Positions 1-22,891 are shown, numbered from the stretch's first letter. The stretch is 64,000 nt of DNA from Amphibalanus amphitrite (GCF_019059575.1 NW_024882312.1:124001-188000); one strand, 5' to 3'. Numbers and translations: made by a program. Notes: generated by a model not told the origin, from the letters alone.

Positions 1-968
1 TCTAGTCGAGCGTTGGTGTTGTTGACGTCGAGCTCGGCAGTGATGGCAATACACAGTATACACCTGTGTTGCCGATCCAACTAGCGGCGAAGGGGCCAGT
101 GTCTCCAATCTTCATCCGAAGCTGGTGCTCTGAAGGTTAGGATTTTCTATAATATCCAGTGTCTTTTACTGTTCAAAATCGTCATAAGTGGCTGGCAATC
201 GGTTTGTTTCTGGAACAGAGTTAAGTCACATAAGAGGAAATAACACTTGTGAGTTTCACTCCAAGCGCAATTTCGATAACGGTATACCGGGATTCTCGGC
301 GTCGCTTAAAAAGTGCGTTCCAACTTGGATTATTCGCAACTTGTCTTCCCGTTCACGCTCGGAATCAATACATATAATGACAGGGAGAGATGTGATACAG
401 TCCGTCATGCTCAGCTGTTCCAATTTCCAGTGCAGTTATCAGCACGGAAAGCTCCACTCGCGTGCTCGAGCAGAGACGGCATGCCGCGACGGAGGAGCCT
501 CCCAATCAGATCCAGGTGGCGGTGGCCGGGAGCGACGCCAAGCGCTCCTCGCCCTTTTCTGACTTTCCATGGATGATTTCCGACTCCGTCAGAGGCGAAG
601 CCCACCTCTGGACGCTAGGATACGTCGCTGGAACACAGCCACTGCCAGACGGTAGTGTGGTAATGGCTCAATGGGAGATGCCTCGTCCGTCAGTTGGGCG
701 AGGGCCAATCGGTCTGTGTCATGCCATTCAGTGGTCGCTGCCCACGTCGCTGCCCACGTCGCTGCCTATCGTCTGGGGGTGTCGTTTATCATCACTGTGC
801 TCGTCGTCATGTTCATGCTTCATCGTCGACGTCGTCGTATTCATAGTCTGTTATTGACTTGCATGAGAGTGGGCTTATGCAAAGGCCTAACCAGAACTTG
901 GCATCTCGCGTTACTTTGTACTTTCAAGCAAATTTCAAAGAACTCACATTTTTCTTGGTTTCTTTCAG
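1..968. other. 5' flank of ORC5, no supported gene
   Basis: I see no recognisable protein in this stretch. It ends in a pyrimidine tract and AG at 967-968, a good splice acceptor, so part of it is probably an intron or 5' leader upstream of ORC5. A short tandem repeat of a 12-bp unit (three copies of TCGCTGCCCACG-like sequence) lies at about 735-770. Open frames here have no family features. Confidence 0.4.
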
Positions 969-1010
969 GCCGTATTACCTCTTAAGCCATTCCAAAGCGA
1001 AAAAGAGAAA

Positions 1011-4000
1011 ATGGAATGTTTGAAGGACCAGATCAGCATTCTACGAAGCCTTCTTCTTGTGGTAAGTAAAAGTGGTCAATCGTGATAAGTTCCGTCGTGA
1101 CTTCACTTGGGCATTTCCGATCGAAACTTTACAGATAACCCAGCTGTGAGCTGACTGCCTGTATGTTTTCACCGGCACATCTCCGACCAATGTGACGCCA
1201 CTCCCTGTAACTCCCCAGCCGACCGGGTGTGTGCCTCCCGCCGTGTTTCTGTACGGCCACCCGAGCACGGGAAAGACGACGGCGCTGTCAGCCGTGCTGT
1301 CAGAGTTTAGCGGTCCGCGGGCAGTGGTCAGCTGTGTCGAGTGCTACACGCCGCTACTGCTGTATCAGCTCGTCCTGCGACAGCTGTCAGGTGAGGAATA
1401 CGGTCAGCTGGGAGTCCAGCGGGCGCAGAGGGTCGGGGGACAACTCTCAGGATAGATACTGGCTTTGTTACGAGTCAATGCGACACAAGGGGGAGGGGGG
1501 TCAACTGGCCGGGAGGAGAGCGGACCAGGCGGTCCGGCCTGGAAATGTTTCGGTCTGAAAAATTGTCACCGAATGTTATACTTGTGAGCATCTAGCTCGC
1601 TTTTTCGAAACATTTGGTGCTTACAGTCATAGGGTTTAAGTTGCCGTTCTTATGTGCCTTCTCAGCTACCGTCTTTGATCAGTCTTGTTTAAAATATACG
1701 TGGTTATTGGAGCTTGAATGACTGGATCTCAGTCTGAACAAACGTTTTCGTCCTGGTTTGTCTCGTTTACTGTATCGTCAGAATTTTCACGTGCCATAAA
1801 TACAAGCGTAACAAAGTGCCAAATCGGTACATACACAATTTATTTCGTATTTCGCACATTCATCCACAATTTCACTTCACACTTGCACCAAGAACACATC
1901 GATATCAAATAGCCAGAGGATGGCCCGCGCTCCTGCCACACAGAGCACCACACGGGCCGGCATAGTGCCGAGCACACAGCGTTTGAACTCTGAGAGCGCG
2001 CACGAGAGCCGGCCGGCCTGCAGCTCCGAGTCGCAGCTATCCGTGTCGTCACAGCCGCCGCCGCCTCCTCCGCTGGGTCCGGGCCACAGCCAGTCCGGCC
2101 AGCGGCCGGCCGGAGTGCACGGGTCCACCGGCTCTGGCTCGCACGGGTCGCGTGCGCAGCAGTCGCAGCAGCCGCCCGGGCACAGACAGGCGCCGCGCCG
2201 ACTCCGTTTCCGACACCGGCCCATCACTGGCTGCAGGTGGTGGCTGGTGGTTGACGACTAGAGGTTTCTTGATGGCCAGTGAATACTAGGATTACGTTGT
2301 ATGGGTAGCTGATGGATGTGTCGTTTTTAATGATAGTTTTGTTGGATGCTTGAATAGAGTAAAACCTTCAGTGCTGATCTTCGGCAGTCGTTCGTTTTGT
2401 ATTGATCCGTCTTCAACAATTCATAACATATGCTGAATTAGTTTTTAATCGTTTCGTTTCGAACACCTCTTTGCTCTCATCGGCGTCGCGCACATTTTGG
2501 AGCTCAACTGAATTTTAGTAGATCAATTTCTCACACAATATACAGTGCGTGACTTTTCGTCTTGGCGTCTCCTACGTTGGAATGGGATATCATGGCCATG
2601 ATTGACCTTGGCAGTGGGCGGTTGTACGGGCGGTACAGGCCAGGCTGATATGAAGCGTAGTGTGAGCTCAAAGACGTCACCACAGCTGATCTCGTATTTA
2701 AGAAATGTATGTTTGGGTGGAACGTGACGCGCGTAGTGTGGCTTGTATTCGTTTTGCACAGTACACACTCGTATTTGAATTTCGGAAATCGGGCCAGCAT
2801 CGGAGACAAGGAGGGCTTGCGTCACTTGCGTTATTGATTATACCCACCCTGTTGCAGTCTCCGTACGATGGTACAGCTACTGTTGTGTGCCCTGTTGCGA
2901 TGGCGCTACTGTTGTTTGCCCGTTGCGGTCGCCAGTCTCCATGCCGCGGTGCTACTGTTGTGTGTTCTGATGCAGTCTCCGTTCCGTGATGTTAGTCTGT
3001 GCTACTGTTTTGTGCAATGTTGCAGTCTCCATACCGCGGTGCTACTGTTGTGTGTTCTGTCTCCGTCCCGTGGTGCTACTGTTGTGTGTTTAAATGCAGT
3101 CTCTATTCGTGGTGCTACTGTTGTGTGTATTGCTGCAGTCTCTATGTCGCAGTCTCTACATATGTATGTTCTGATGCAGTCTCCGTCCCGTGCTGTCAGT
3201 GCTGTGTGCTCTGTTGTAGTCTCCATACCGTTGTGCTACTGTAGTGTGTTTTGTTGCTGTCTCCGTCCCGTGTTGTTAGTGTTATGTGTTCTGTTGCAGT
3301 CTCCATACCGTGGTGCTACTGTTGTATGTTCTGACGCAGTCTCCGTCCCGTGGTGCTACTGTTGTATTTTTAAATACAGTCTATGTCGTGGTGCTACTGT
3401 TGTGTGCAATGTTGCAGTCTCCATACTGCGGTGTTACTGTTATGTGTACTGATGCGGTCTCCGTACCGTGTTGTTAGTGTAGTGTGCTCTGTTGTAGTCT
3501 CCACACCGTGGTGTTACTGTTGTGTGTTGTGCTGCGATGAGCTATTTTAGGGGTTGCTAAAAATTGTGTGCTTTTCTGATACCATCGCTGCGTTTCGGTT
3601 GTATGCAAGACTTAACATTTGTTATATTGCTTTTATATCTTTTGCAGACACAGAGAGAAAATGTGATGGAATCAGCAGCTTCGTGACCGCATTACAAGCC
3701 ATCGGCACTGAACGGCCCGACGAGAATATAGCTATAGTGAGTGGCCGAAAGCAGTTATACGTTCTGAGGCTTCGGAACGATATGCCGTTTTGGCTTTGCA
3801 GTAGTCTGCCGTTCTTTTACACCGAATGTTGTTCTGTGTCTCTGACTCTATTTTGCGGCACCATTGAGCCGTGACTCATTGAGTGTTCACTGTCCCGTCA
3901 GGTGCTGGAGGGTGCCGAGAGGCTCCGTGACCTGGACGAGGGCGTGCTCTCGTCCCTGCTGCGACTACAGGAGCTCACCGGCCGCCCAGTCTGTCTCCTG

Positions 4001-5201
4001 CTCACCTCCAACCTGGTGTGGGATAAGTTCCAGACGCCGGGCGGTCTGCCGCAGCCACTGCTCGTCCATTTCCCGCAGTATAGCCGCGGTGAGACACGAG
4101 AGGGCAGAGGAGGTGTGTCGAACAGGCTGTGGTTGCATCACACAGACCAGTGATACTGGGGGAATTCAACCTGTGTTGTGGAAGCTGATATGCTGGTTTA
4201 AAAAATGTGTCGATTAAAAAACTAGCTTTATAGTTCTATAGTTTAATTGGCACGGTATTTGTTATTTAACGCTAGATGTGCGTCACTGACAGTCACTCGA
4301 TTTCAACTGAATTATTTGTGCGTATTATTGTTCCACTTGCCAGGTCCGCAACATATTTGCCCCGCCATTGCCCCGCCGTGACTGATAGTTGCGTTCTCTG
4401 CCGACAGAGGCGCTGCAGTCGATCCTGGCGCTGGACCGGCCGTCAGACGTGGACGAACAATTCTACTCGGGCTACCTGAACCTCATCCTGTCCGTGTTCG
4501 TGGTGCCGTGCCGCAACGTGCGCGAGCTGCGCCACCTGGCGCGCGCCAGTCTGGCGCACTACCGGGCGCCAGTGCTTTCTGGCGAGGTGGCGCCCACCGA
4601 CCTCCGCCGGCTCTGGCGGCACGTGGAGCCGCACCTGCGGGCGGCGCTGCGCTCCGTCTACCTGCGCGAGGCGGATAGCGCCCAGTGGCTGCGCACTCAG
4701 ACTCAGCTACCCGCGGCGGCCGTCCAGCCGAGCTCGCACGACCAGCCGGGGATACTGGACGCCGCCGACCACCAGCGACTCAACACGGAGCTACCGTTCT
4801 ACTCGAAATTCCTCCTGATTGCCGCCTATCTGGCCTCGTACAACCCGGCCAAGTCGGATCGGCGATTCTTTGTCAAACGCACCGGGAAGGGCGCTGGTCG
4901 ACTGAAGGCTCGCCCGCCCGCCGGCGCGCGCGTGTCGGCTCTCCTAACCGGACCGAGAGCGTTCCCTCTAGACAGACTGCTGGCTATCTTCTATGTGATC
5001 GTGGAGGACCGTGTAGCTCCTACAGCCAGTATCTACTCTCAGGTGTCATCGCTGGTCACCCTGCGCATGCTCACAAGGCTCGGTGGGAGCGACAATCTGG
5101 ACTCTGCCAAGTACAAGTGTCTAGTGAGCTTCGACACGGTCAAGTCGATCGCCAAGACGGTGAATTTCGAGGTGGAGTGGTACTTGTATGACTTTGTTTA
5201 A
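1011..5201 (+). CDS. ORC5: Origin recognition complex subunit 5 (5 coding exons)
   Basis: ORC5 is an AAA+ ATPase subunit of the six-subunit origin recognition complex, which binds replication origins in the nucleus and loads MCM2-7. Coding exons: 1011-1061, 1219-1390, 3648-3736, 3902-4088, 4408-5201. All junctions are GT-AG and the phases agree, giving 430 aa against about 435 in human. Walker A is GHPSTGKT at residues 30-37. The Walker B region near residues 104-112 reads IAIVLEGAERLRD, with Glu where many AAA+ proteins have Asp. The C-terminal winged-helix part ends EVEWYLYDFV. The start at 1011 is the first ATG in an exon that follows an acceptor at 968. The frame is open back to that acceptor (14 codons), so a slightly longer N-terminus from an upstream exon is possible. 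Intron 2 (2.26 kb) carries a minisatellite and a possible nested ORF. Confidence 0.95.
1877..2227 (-). CDS. Possible nested ORF, Cys-rich with hydrophobic C-terminus
   Basis: A 116-codon antisense open frame inside ORC5 intron 2. I do not recognise it. The N-terminal half is Arg/Cys-rich (CLCPGGCCDCCARDPC). A Gly run follows, and the last 30 residues are hydrophobic, compatible with one membrane segment. The stretch is far more GC-rich than the surrounding intron, which resembles the window's real exons. No splice partner or polyadenylation signal was identified. The + frame over the same bases (1920-2261, Pro/Ser-rich) is equally open, so this may be GC-rich non-coding DNA. Confidence 0.2.
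   Translation of the reverse strand: MMGRCRKRSRRGACLCPGGCCDCCARDPCEPEPVDPCTPAGRWPDWLWPGPSGGGGGGCDDTDSCDSELQAGRLSCALSEFKRCVLGTMPARVVLCVAGARAILWLFDIDVFLVQV
2845..3535. repeat. About 40-bp minisatellite in ORC5 intron 2
   Basis: About 16 imperfect tandem copies of a unit of roughly 40 bp. Its recognisable core alternates GCAGTCTCCGTCCCGTGG and TGCTACTGTTGTGTGTTCTG. Copies differ by substitutions and by unit lengths of about 35-45 bp. The array keeps frames open by chance, so long Cys/Ser/Val-rich open frames arise in it. They are artefacts of periodicity and not genes. Confidence 0.9.
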
Positions 5202-6909
5202 ATTTTTGCTTGAAAAGCACGACTTTGATGTTTGGCTCGGTGTGGTATTCAGTGCCAATGCTTCGGAAGTGGCATGTGTAAAAAAGTGTGTCAATTTTCC
5301 AATGGCGCGCTGTCTCAGGAGACTCATTTGCCGTCCTGGGCTTCGCCGCAATGTTGTGTTGTGACTTGTGTCGCGATATCGTGGTGGCTGACGGGTTGTG
5401 ATCTCGTGTTTGAGCTGCATGGGTGCGCCCTGTGATACTGCTGATGCCATACGGTCTGATTTGCCTCATCATGTTTCGGCATCTGTTTCTCATTACCTCA
5501 CGATAGTCGGACGCGTCTCTCGATGCTGTTGTCGACTGCTCAGGCAGTGGAAGTGAGTGATGTTCCTTGGATCCCTTCGCTGTGATCCTGATGTCTAGCT
5601 ATCGTTGAAGTAAAACAGTTAGTGTTTCTTGCCCAGTCGTGCTATCTCGGATGTTTGCGAGTCCTTTGGAGCGACACAAGCACGTTGCCCAATATTTATC
5701 GCACGATGAACTTGCGCTGTGCGTGTCCAAGTGTTTGTCGTGGCCCAGAATTGTCATCATCTGACAAATACAAACGCCTTTTTTACTCTTTTTTCATGCG
5801 AGAAACGTCTTGGGTGTGTTCCCATCTACACTATATGCAAACGCTTGCATTGCTGGGGAGTGTTTATAGTGATAAAGTGGGGCGCTAGGATGGCGGCACA
5901 GCACAGACATTCCAAAAACTGGACCTCTGACTTAAACTGCTCTCTCAAACAGAGTACTTTTATTCATTGACACATTACATACGCAAGCCAGCATACATAT
6001 TCATTTTCACAATACACGTGAGATAGTAAGTAAATCGTATATCGCCGTGGGGAAGTCTCTAAGACTTCCTGCGGCGCTGTAATGACTCCCCGAAAGACTG
6101 CCAGACGGGTCAGAACCCAGAACCCATGAGGGCTGAGGCCCGGTCGGCGAGGGGGGGGGGCGGGCACACCAGTGGTGACCGCTTCGGCACCAGGAGCAAA
6201 GGGCGGTGACCATCCGTCGGAGGTCACTGACGAGATCCACAAGGCGTGCCTCCCGCAGACGGTGCGCCGAAACGTCGAGTGTCCGCCGCCTCAGAGCAGG
6301 GCTGTTCATGGGTAGGATGACTGCGGGGGTAGGTGGTGCTCGACAAGACTAATATGTCACGGGGCCAAAATAAGATCAGTGAAGAGGGCGACACGACATA
6401 TTACGCTGCCATTCCCCGAACATTCGCGTGTTCAGAGGACTACCAGACTCTTCCACCCGATTCAATTACTTCAATCTGAAGACATCTATCCGAAAAATAA
6501 CGACTTCCTCGGCTGCGCGTAGCCTCGAGTCTCGGTCGGCCCATGGCGTCAATGTCCCGGACCCTTAACCTCGCATATTCCACCGCAGCTCGCTGTCCAC
6601 CACTGTCAACACATCTCGTTTCAACCCGCTGTTCCGGACCGAAAATCTCCACTCTCAGTCTGTCTGCCTATAGACGGCATCACCGCGAGCCAGCCGTCGT
6701 GCCACTCGAATACACACGCCTCAATAGCGTCACTGACTCTAGTTGGTTCACTTATCAACTATCACTCCAACCTGAGCATCCTCAGCTTCAGCAGTGTCGG
6801 TCACCATCGGCACTCATCACACAGAATAGCCTCCGCTGTTCTTCATTCTCATCCCTCCGTGTCCTTCCGTGACCTGTCCACTTAGTGGTCTAATGTATAA
6901 CCATCTGTC
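5202..6909. other. ORC5-GID8 convergent intergenic region
   Basis: The two genes converge here, so this stretch should hold the ORC5 3' UTR followed by intergenic DNA. I see no clear AATAAA soon after the ORC5 stop. A poly-G run lies at 6151-6160. The antisense frames around 5964-6309 (Arg/Leu-rich) are open, but I cannot tie them to any family. Confidence 0.4.
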
Positions 6910-6915
6910 TTTATT
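6910..6915 (-). promoter_or_regulatory. GID8 polyadenylation signal AATAAA
   Basis: TTTATT on + reads AATAAA on the - strand, 26 bases past the GID8 stop codon. The short 3' UTR this implies is plausible for a compact housekeeping gene. Confidence 0.6.
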
Positions 6916-6941
6916 CACGCCGCCGGTCCAACTGAGGAACT

Positions 6942-8674
6942 TCAATCGTCCAGAGCGCCGCTGGCCAGGTCTGTCATGCGCGGGTAGCGAACCTTTTTCT
7001 GATCGAGCTGACCCTGCGCCCACAGCACCAGTTTCAGGAGCGTCTCCAGTCGGGTGGTCGGGTCGGCGGAGCTCTCCAGACGCAGAATGGCCGCGTTCAG
7101 CTCACTGGCCACCTGGTGACGAAACGGGATGAGTTAAAGTAGGCATAGTAAATCCTCACCTCAGACAATCCTCTAAGTCAAAGTGACTAAGTGCAACAAA
7201 AAATGCTTAAAAACTTAAAACGAACAAAGCCATCGAAAGTGTTTTGAATCACAGGCCAAAAAAGGCTACCGCTTACTGAAGAAAAAAAAACAACAACATA
7301 CAATTATGTGATGTCGAACACCACTATCAAATTACCCAAATTTCAAGTCCGATTCAGCTCAGACCACCCCACTATTCCATCCGTTTCCACCTTCCACGTA
7401 CCACCAGCCGTCCCCACATCCTCCCGCTCACCTTCTGCCTGTGTGACGAATTGAGCAGGTCCCCGAACGGAGAGTTGGCCGGGTCCTCGAACGCCAGCAG
7501 CGCCAGCGTGCGCTCCAGCTCAGCCAGCACCTCCGTGTTCTCCTCGCCCCTCTCTGCCAGACTCTGCTGCGCGAACGCCAGCGCCTCCTCGATGCGTCCG
7601 GCGCGGATGAGCTCGATGAGGTGCTGCTGCTGCAGGTGGAAGTAGAGATAGCGGTCCGAATCGAGCAGCTCCGGGTGCAGCTTGTTCACCACGTCCGTGG
7701 CGTCCGAAATACGCCCCTCGCGAATCGCGTCACGGATCCTGGACGATGGGAGAAGTGGGAGGGAGTGTTAGCATTGCATCTGTCACACGGTTACCTCATC
7801 TATGATTTTCTGTACAAAGCGAGTCAGCTCTTTGGTGATCACTTATTTTGCGGTCACTCAGGCGAATAGAATCCGAAGACAAAAACCAAAACGGTAGATA
7901 TAATGACACCAAACCTTCCACAGAAATGGAACATTTTGCTGCTAGTTTTGTTTTCACTTTCTATTGTGCCTTTACGGTTCCTTATATGTTCCGAAAGACC
8001 TCTACATTATATCCTAGGATCTAGTATGACCAGCAGGCGGCGGCATGATGTCGACAATCATCGTCAGAACACCTGCTTACTTGATTCTGTCATCGAGCGA
8101 GGAGAGATTGACGCCAGCTGATACGCCCGACTCCTGCGAAAACTTCTCTGCTGCGTCCTTAAAACCCTCTGAAAATACAACGGGGGAACACACTTCGTCA
8201 GTTATAGGGTAAAACGGAAACTGTTAGAACGCAAAAAAAAGAACGCTGCAACAGACGGTGGGGAGATATCTTAATTAAAATCAACTGGATGAATGGATAG
8301 TGAATGAACGAACGGACGAACGAACGAACGAACGAACGAACGAATGAATTAATTAATTAATGAATGGACTTGTTTAACATTCTAAGCATACAACATAATA
8401 TCGAAGGACTGTAGACAACTGCTAACAATTTATTCTACCGTCAACTCTTCACTATATCGATATTTAACTAATGTCCGACCACGAACTAAGTACTATCTAT
8501 TGCAGGCGTTCAATGTGCAACTGTGCGAGAAGGAAGCGGCGTCGTCTCACCGGTGACGAGGTAGTTCATGATGAGCCGGTTCATGTCTGTGCGACTGACA
8601 TGCAGCCGCTCCAGCCGGCCGGCCCACTCCTCCTTGGAGATGCCGCTGCCCTCCGCTCCGCCGTGCTTACTCAT
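6942..8674 (-). CDS. GID8: GID8/TWA1, CTLH E3 ligase subunit (4 coding exons)
   Basis: GID8 (TWA1) is a scaffold subunit of the GID/CTLH E3 ubiquitin ligase, found in nucleus and cytosol with RanBP9, MAEA and RMND5. Exons in transcript order: 8674-8551, 8168-8081, 7738-7432, 7112-6942. Phases agree at every junction, giving 229 aa against 228 in human. Residues about 20-55 form the LisH motif ([20 protein letters not shown]), followed by CTLH (about 60-120) and CRA (about 115-215). Near-invariant family stretches include [32 protein letters not shown] and [15 protein letters not shown]. The start ATG fits the family N-terminus ([15 protein letters not shown] follows). The gene converges on ORC5. 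Nothing appears broken. Confidence 0.97.
8311..8363. repeat. GAAC/GAAT tetranucleotide microsatellite
   Basis: A run of GAAC units passes into GAAT and ATTA units. It lies inside GID8 intron 1. Confidence 0.85.
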
Positions 8675-10071
8675 CCTGCTGTTCGAGGGGGAGGGGAGGG
8701 GGCAGAAGGTGGGACGGGTCACAAGCAGCCCGACGTCCTGCTAGCAAGGCCTGGCACGCTACATTCTTGCACGCGACTGGGAAGCGAGGTACCGTTCAGC
8801 TTTTGGTTGCGATGGATCAGGGATGAAATAGTGTCTTCAACGATAGGATAAGGGCGATAAGCTGTCCAAAGTTCACGCAGGAAATGATAAGTATGCACAT
8901 TTCTCTGATAGTCACACCACCAGCACAGTGCTAAGCAGAGGATGCTGGATCCATACACTCATGAGTCAATTAGTGAGAAGCTAGAAGTTATAAATCATCG
9001 CCCATAGCATGAACAAGAAGTTACAGTAACTATAGCACATAGCTGCAAGTTTTTGAACAGGGAAATGCCAACAACTGCTATACATAGATGATGATAAAAG
9101 CAAGTGCCCATGAAAGTCAGGAGAGCTAGCTTAAAAGGGGTAAATTAACACCAAAATAAAGAAGGTATCTAAAACACATCATGTTCATCATAAAAACAAA
9201 ACATAAATTTCGTTTTTCATGCAACATTATTGCCACAGCAGTGAGCAGTTTCTCATAACTTGATTTTTTTTTCAAGAGGACTAATTGATGACTCACCTAT
9301 TTCTTTCCATTGTAAAAATTCCTTCAGCAAAAGTGCAATAAATGCTGGTATTTAGGTAAATAGAAAGACACCAACTTCAGTGTGATGTTTTCCACATCAG
9401 TATCTGCAGAAGGAAATAAATTAATCAATATTAAGATGCAACTAAGACATGTTCAGTCAGGTTTCATAAAAATCCAGGCTTACTGATATTAGATAAATGC
9501 ATAGAATGGCAGGGAAAGTGACTTCATTTAATAAAGGAATTATAGAAATTGGTAATGCTGACAAATACATTACTCAGCCTGAATCATGTTATAAAAATAT
9601 TTTGACACATATCATGGAATCATGCACTATATAGTTATTCTGAAAAAAATATTGCTTCGTGAAAATACTTTAGGGCAATCAGAAACTCCAAATTTTGGTG
9701 AGAAACTTCAGTAGTGGGATGATGTTCAGTAGCCCTCAGTAGAAGAATGTTGTTTTGATAGCAACAGAGCAGTTAAATTTACAGGTTATGGGGTAGCAAC
9801 AGAAAGCCCAGGCTGTTACTCACGGTACTTTGGCAATCACTATTAGATGCTTCTGGCAAGGGAGGTCTGCATTTGATTGGGACTAACACAGCCAAATACA
9901 TTGAGTGGAACAGACCATGTCATTGTCATCAGACCATGTCATCATGTCATTGCCGTTTATGTGGGCACACTATGGCCAAACTTGGTTTTTGGGTTCTGTC
10001 ATGGTCAAGAAACTTCAAATTAGTGCATTCATTATCAGACAATGTCTAAAATGTGGGCGCTGTTCGGTCCC

Positions 10072-10220
10072 GTTTTTATCAGCCAGCTGTGAGTATGCTG
10101 CTGTTTCTTAGCTCCTCATTGGTCAAATTCACATGGCCTATTCATTTGACCAATGAGAGGACACGAAGCACCAGCAATAACTTCCTTATATGGGAAAACC
10201 GACAGCATGCTGATAAAAAC
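10072..10220. mobile_element. 149-bp foldback (MITE-like) element
   Basis: Two nested inverted repeats share one centre. The outer arms are GTTTTTATCAGC (10072-10083) and GCTGATAAAAAC (10209-10220). The inner arms CTCATTGGTCAAAT (10114-10127) and ATTTGACCAATGAG (10144-10157) are perfect complements. The whole can fold into one imperfect hairpin. Target duplications are not obvious. Confidence 0.6.
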
Positions 10221-11589
10221 AGCAAGGGTTCAGACTTCATATAACAGGCTGTACTTGGGTTGGGTAAGGCTGGGGCTGGTATTTACTGTTTAGGCAGGCT
10301 TGAGCCGTGCCTACCGACCGTGCCTACAGCATTATTACTTAGAGACAATTTTCAAGCATTAGTAATTAGACCAAAATAAGACAGCTCAGGGTATATTGAG
10401 TGAAAGACAGCTAGCCCATTCAAACACACGAATAAAATATATGTAACAAAGAACTCGCTAAGAACATCGAAACGCACCATCGCATTAGCATTATCACACA
10501 TTTCGAGAGTATTCATTGTCTGTTTATTGATGACCTCGATGTGCTTTCAGAGAGCGGTACCCACGCAAAAGTCGCCATTCATTTGCCCATTTGCGCTCGT
10601 GTGCACTATCAACATTGCAAGCGAAAAAGAATATAGACTTAAGTTTGGTATACTGTATATTGATAAAAAATAATTTTATATGACGTCACAAATAAAATAG
10701 CTGTTTTGTTATACAGCCTGGAAATGTTATCTGATAAGATGTTTAAATTACTTTTCTGTCATTAATAGCCTCGAAAAAACATCAATGTTGTCCTAGGTCC
10801 TAGTCACACTTTTTGGTATATAGAATAAAAGCCCATTAAAGTAACAAACGCCAACTCAGTGCACATTTTGTATTGACGTCAGCAAATTTACTGAAAAGAT
10901 ACTAAGCCTCATACAGCTCGTGAAGCTGTTCCATGCGTCGCATTTGTCGACCAGCATCGAGGGCCGACCGTCGTGGCGGGGTAAATTGAAATAGGAATTC
11001 AAATTGAAATAAGAGCTTTTTCCAATTGGTATATTATCTTTTTAATTTTTGAATAAGTTTCTGGGAGGATTAAGCTTCGGACAAGCGTTTCCGGTTAACA
11101 GGATTAATGAGTCATTTAAATGAAGGGTGCCAAAGCTAGAGGGCCTGCAGACATTCTGATGCACACTGACTCAGACTCCACTCAATTTTAAGATTTGCAA
11201 TGAAGCATTAGTTTTATTTTCAATGAATAATTGCAGCGGTTTTTATTTATTCGATAAAGCTAAAGCGACGCTAGCATTAGGGTCCATTGGTCTCCAATCT
11301 CCATTTTCGCTGTTTGGTTTCTGTTTGATGAATTCAGTTCCGTGTTTCATGTCATTAAGTTTGTCTCAATTCTTGTCACAAACACACTGCTTGTAGGTAC
11401 CTGATTGGTGATCGCTTCTGCGTTGCGGTGCAGTGATCGCTTCTGTCACACTCTGTCACTCAAATCTATAAGTGAATTGAATCTCAATTGGTAGAGAAGA
11501 TGTCACCTCAGATTAGATGGTATATGTCAAGTTTAGGTCCTAACTACAATTGTGGCGCTTTTGATACAAATATGAAACAGCAAAAATTT

Positions 11590-11730
11590 TAGGTTTTAGG
11601 TTAGGTTAGGTTGTAGGTTTGTAGGTTTTAGGTTGTAGGTAGGTAGGTTTGTAGGTTAGGTTAGGTTAGGGTAGGTTTGTAGGTGGTAGGTTGGTAGGTT
11701 ATAGGTAAGTAGGTAAGGTTAGGTCAGGTT
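11590..11730 (+). repeat. Degenerate TTAGG/TAGG tract (interstitial telomere-like)
   Basis: An irregular array of TTAGG, TAGG and GTAGG units, including short perfect runs such as GGTTAGGTTAGGTTAGGG. TTAGG is the ancestral arthropod telomere repeat. The array is short and degenerate, so it is an interstitial copy or a simple repeat and not a telomere. Confidence 0.7.
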
Positions 11731-12017
11731 TGATTATGTTTTTTTTCTTTTATTTGCAAGACATATGAGTATCATTTTTGGATTCAGAATGTCAAATAAT
11801 GTAAAAATATGAAAAATTTATCAATGAAATCTTCTTAGGACTTAAACTTGACATTTACTGATTAGATCATACTTTTGCACCCTATGCTCAAAACTGAATA
11901 AAAACCACACCATACATAATACATATTGTCTCCAAACCATACATCAACCTAGAAAATTGTTTGAAACATCATTAAATGCAAAAAATCAGGCACACTTCAA
12001 GCTGAAATAATGGGACC

Positions 12018-12052
12018 TAATCTAACCTGACCCTTACCTAACCTTACCTGAC
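12018..12052 (-). repeat. CCTAA-type tract, opposite orientation to 11590-11730
   Basis: Short run of CCTAA/CCTTACCT-like units, the complement of the TTAGG tract some 300 bp to the left. The two tracts form a loose inverted pair. Confidence 0.55.
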
Positions 12053-12542
12053 TCAATGTGTGGTTGGCTGTAACTTATAAATCTTTTATGTAAAGAGTAT
12101 TGTAAATATAAATATATGGTCTCATTTTCGACCTTTGAAGGATGTGCTCTTTCTTTTCCTGTTTTTGTTTTGTGCGTTTTCATTTTTGAAATGGTGGAAT
12201 TGGAGGAACTCACCTCACCCCATGATTCAGAACCTGAAAATGTTGACAATTCTTATTTTTAATATCATGTAACTGATGACCTGCTGAACAAAATTTAGAT
12301 GAGCTGAAATCTGAATGATATTGCCTGCACAATCATCCTGGAAGGTCACTCATGGCCATAATGTATCTTATCTTTTGTTGGTTTAAGTTAAGCTCATGCC
12401 TTTGGCTGTTGTTCTTGTTTTATCATGCCTAGCACTTTGTTTTACTGTTACATCGGTATGCTATATAGTATATACCCTGCAGTGTCTACTGCCTGGTACC
12501 TAATCATATCCCTGAATGTTTCTTTTGCAGGACTTCAGCACC

Positions 12543-22891
<10,349 letters not shown>

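Larger units (their letters stand above)
8675..12530. other. AT-rich spacer between GID8 and the DDX43-like gene
   Basis: No gene is supported. The stretch separates two divergently transcribed genes, so it should hold both promoters and any non-coding first exon of the helicase. The helicase transcript certainly has an upstream exon, because its coding exon starts at an acceptor (TTTTGCAG, 12530). It also contains a foldback at 10072-10220 and TTAGG-like tracts at 11590-11730 and 12018-12052. Otherwise I see only AT-rich DNA. Confidence 0.5.

Noticed and set aside
462..857. 131-codon frame upstream of ORC5 as a gene
   Set aside because: No domain, atypical composition, and part is made of a 12-bp tandem repeat.
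2868..3452. 194-codon Cys/Ser/Val-rich frame
   Set aside because: Produced by the 40-bp minisatellite; the repeated peptide just follows the DNA period.
2845..3535. CRISPR-like array
   Set aside because: Units are contiguous with no unique spacers, and the sequence is eukaryotic.
11590..11730. True telomere or chromosome end
   Set aside because: Units are degenerate and genes continue on both sides.
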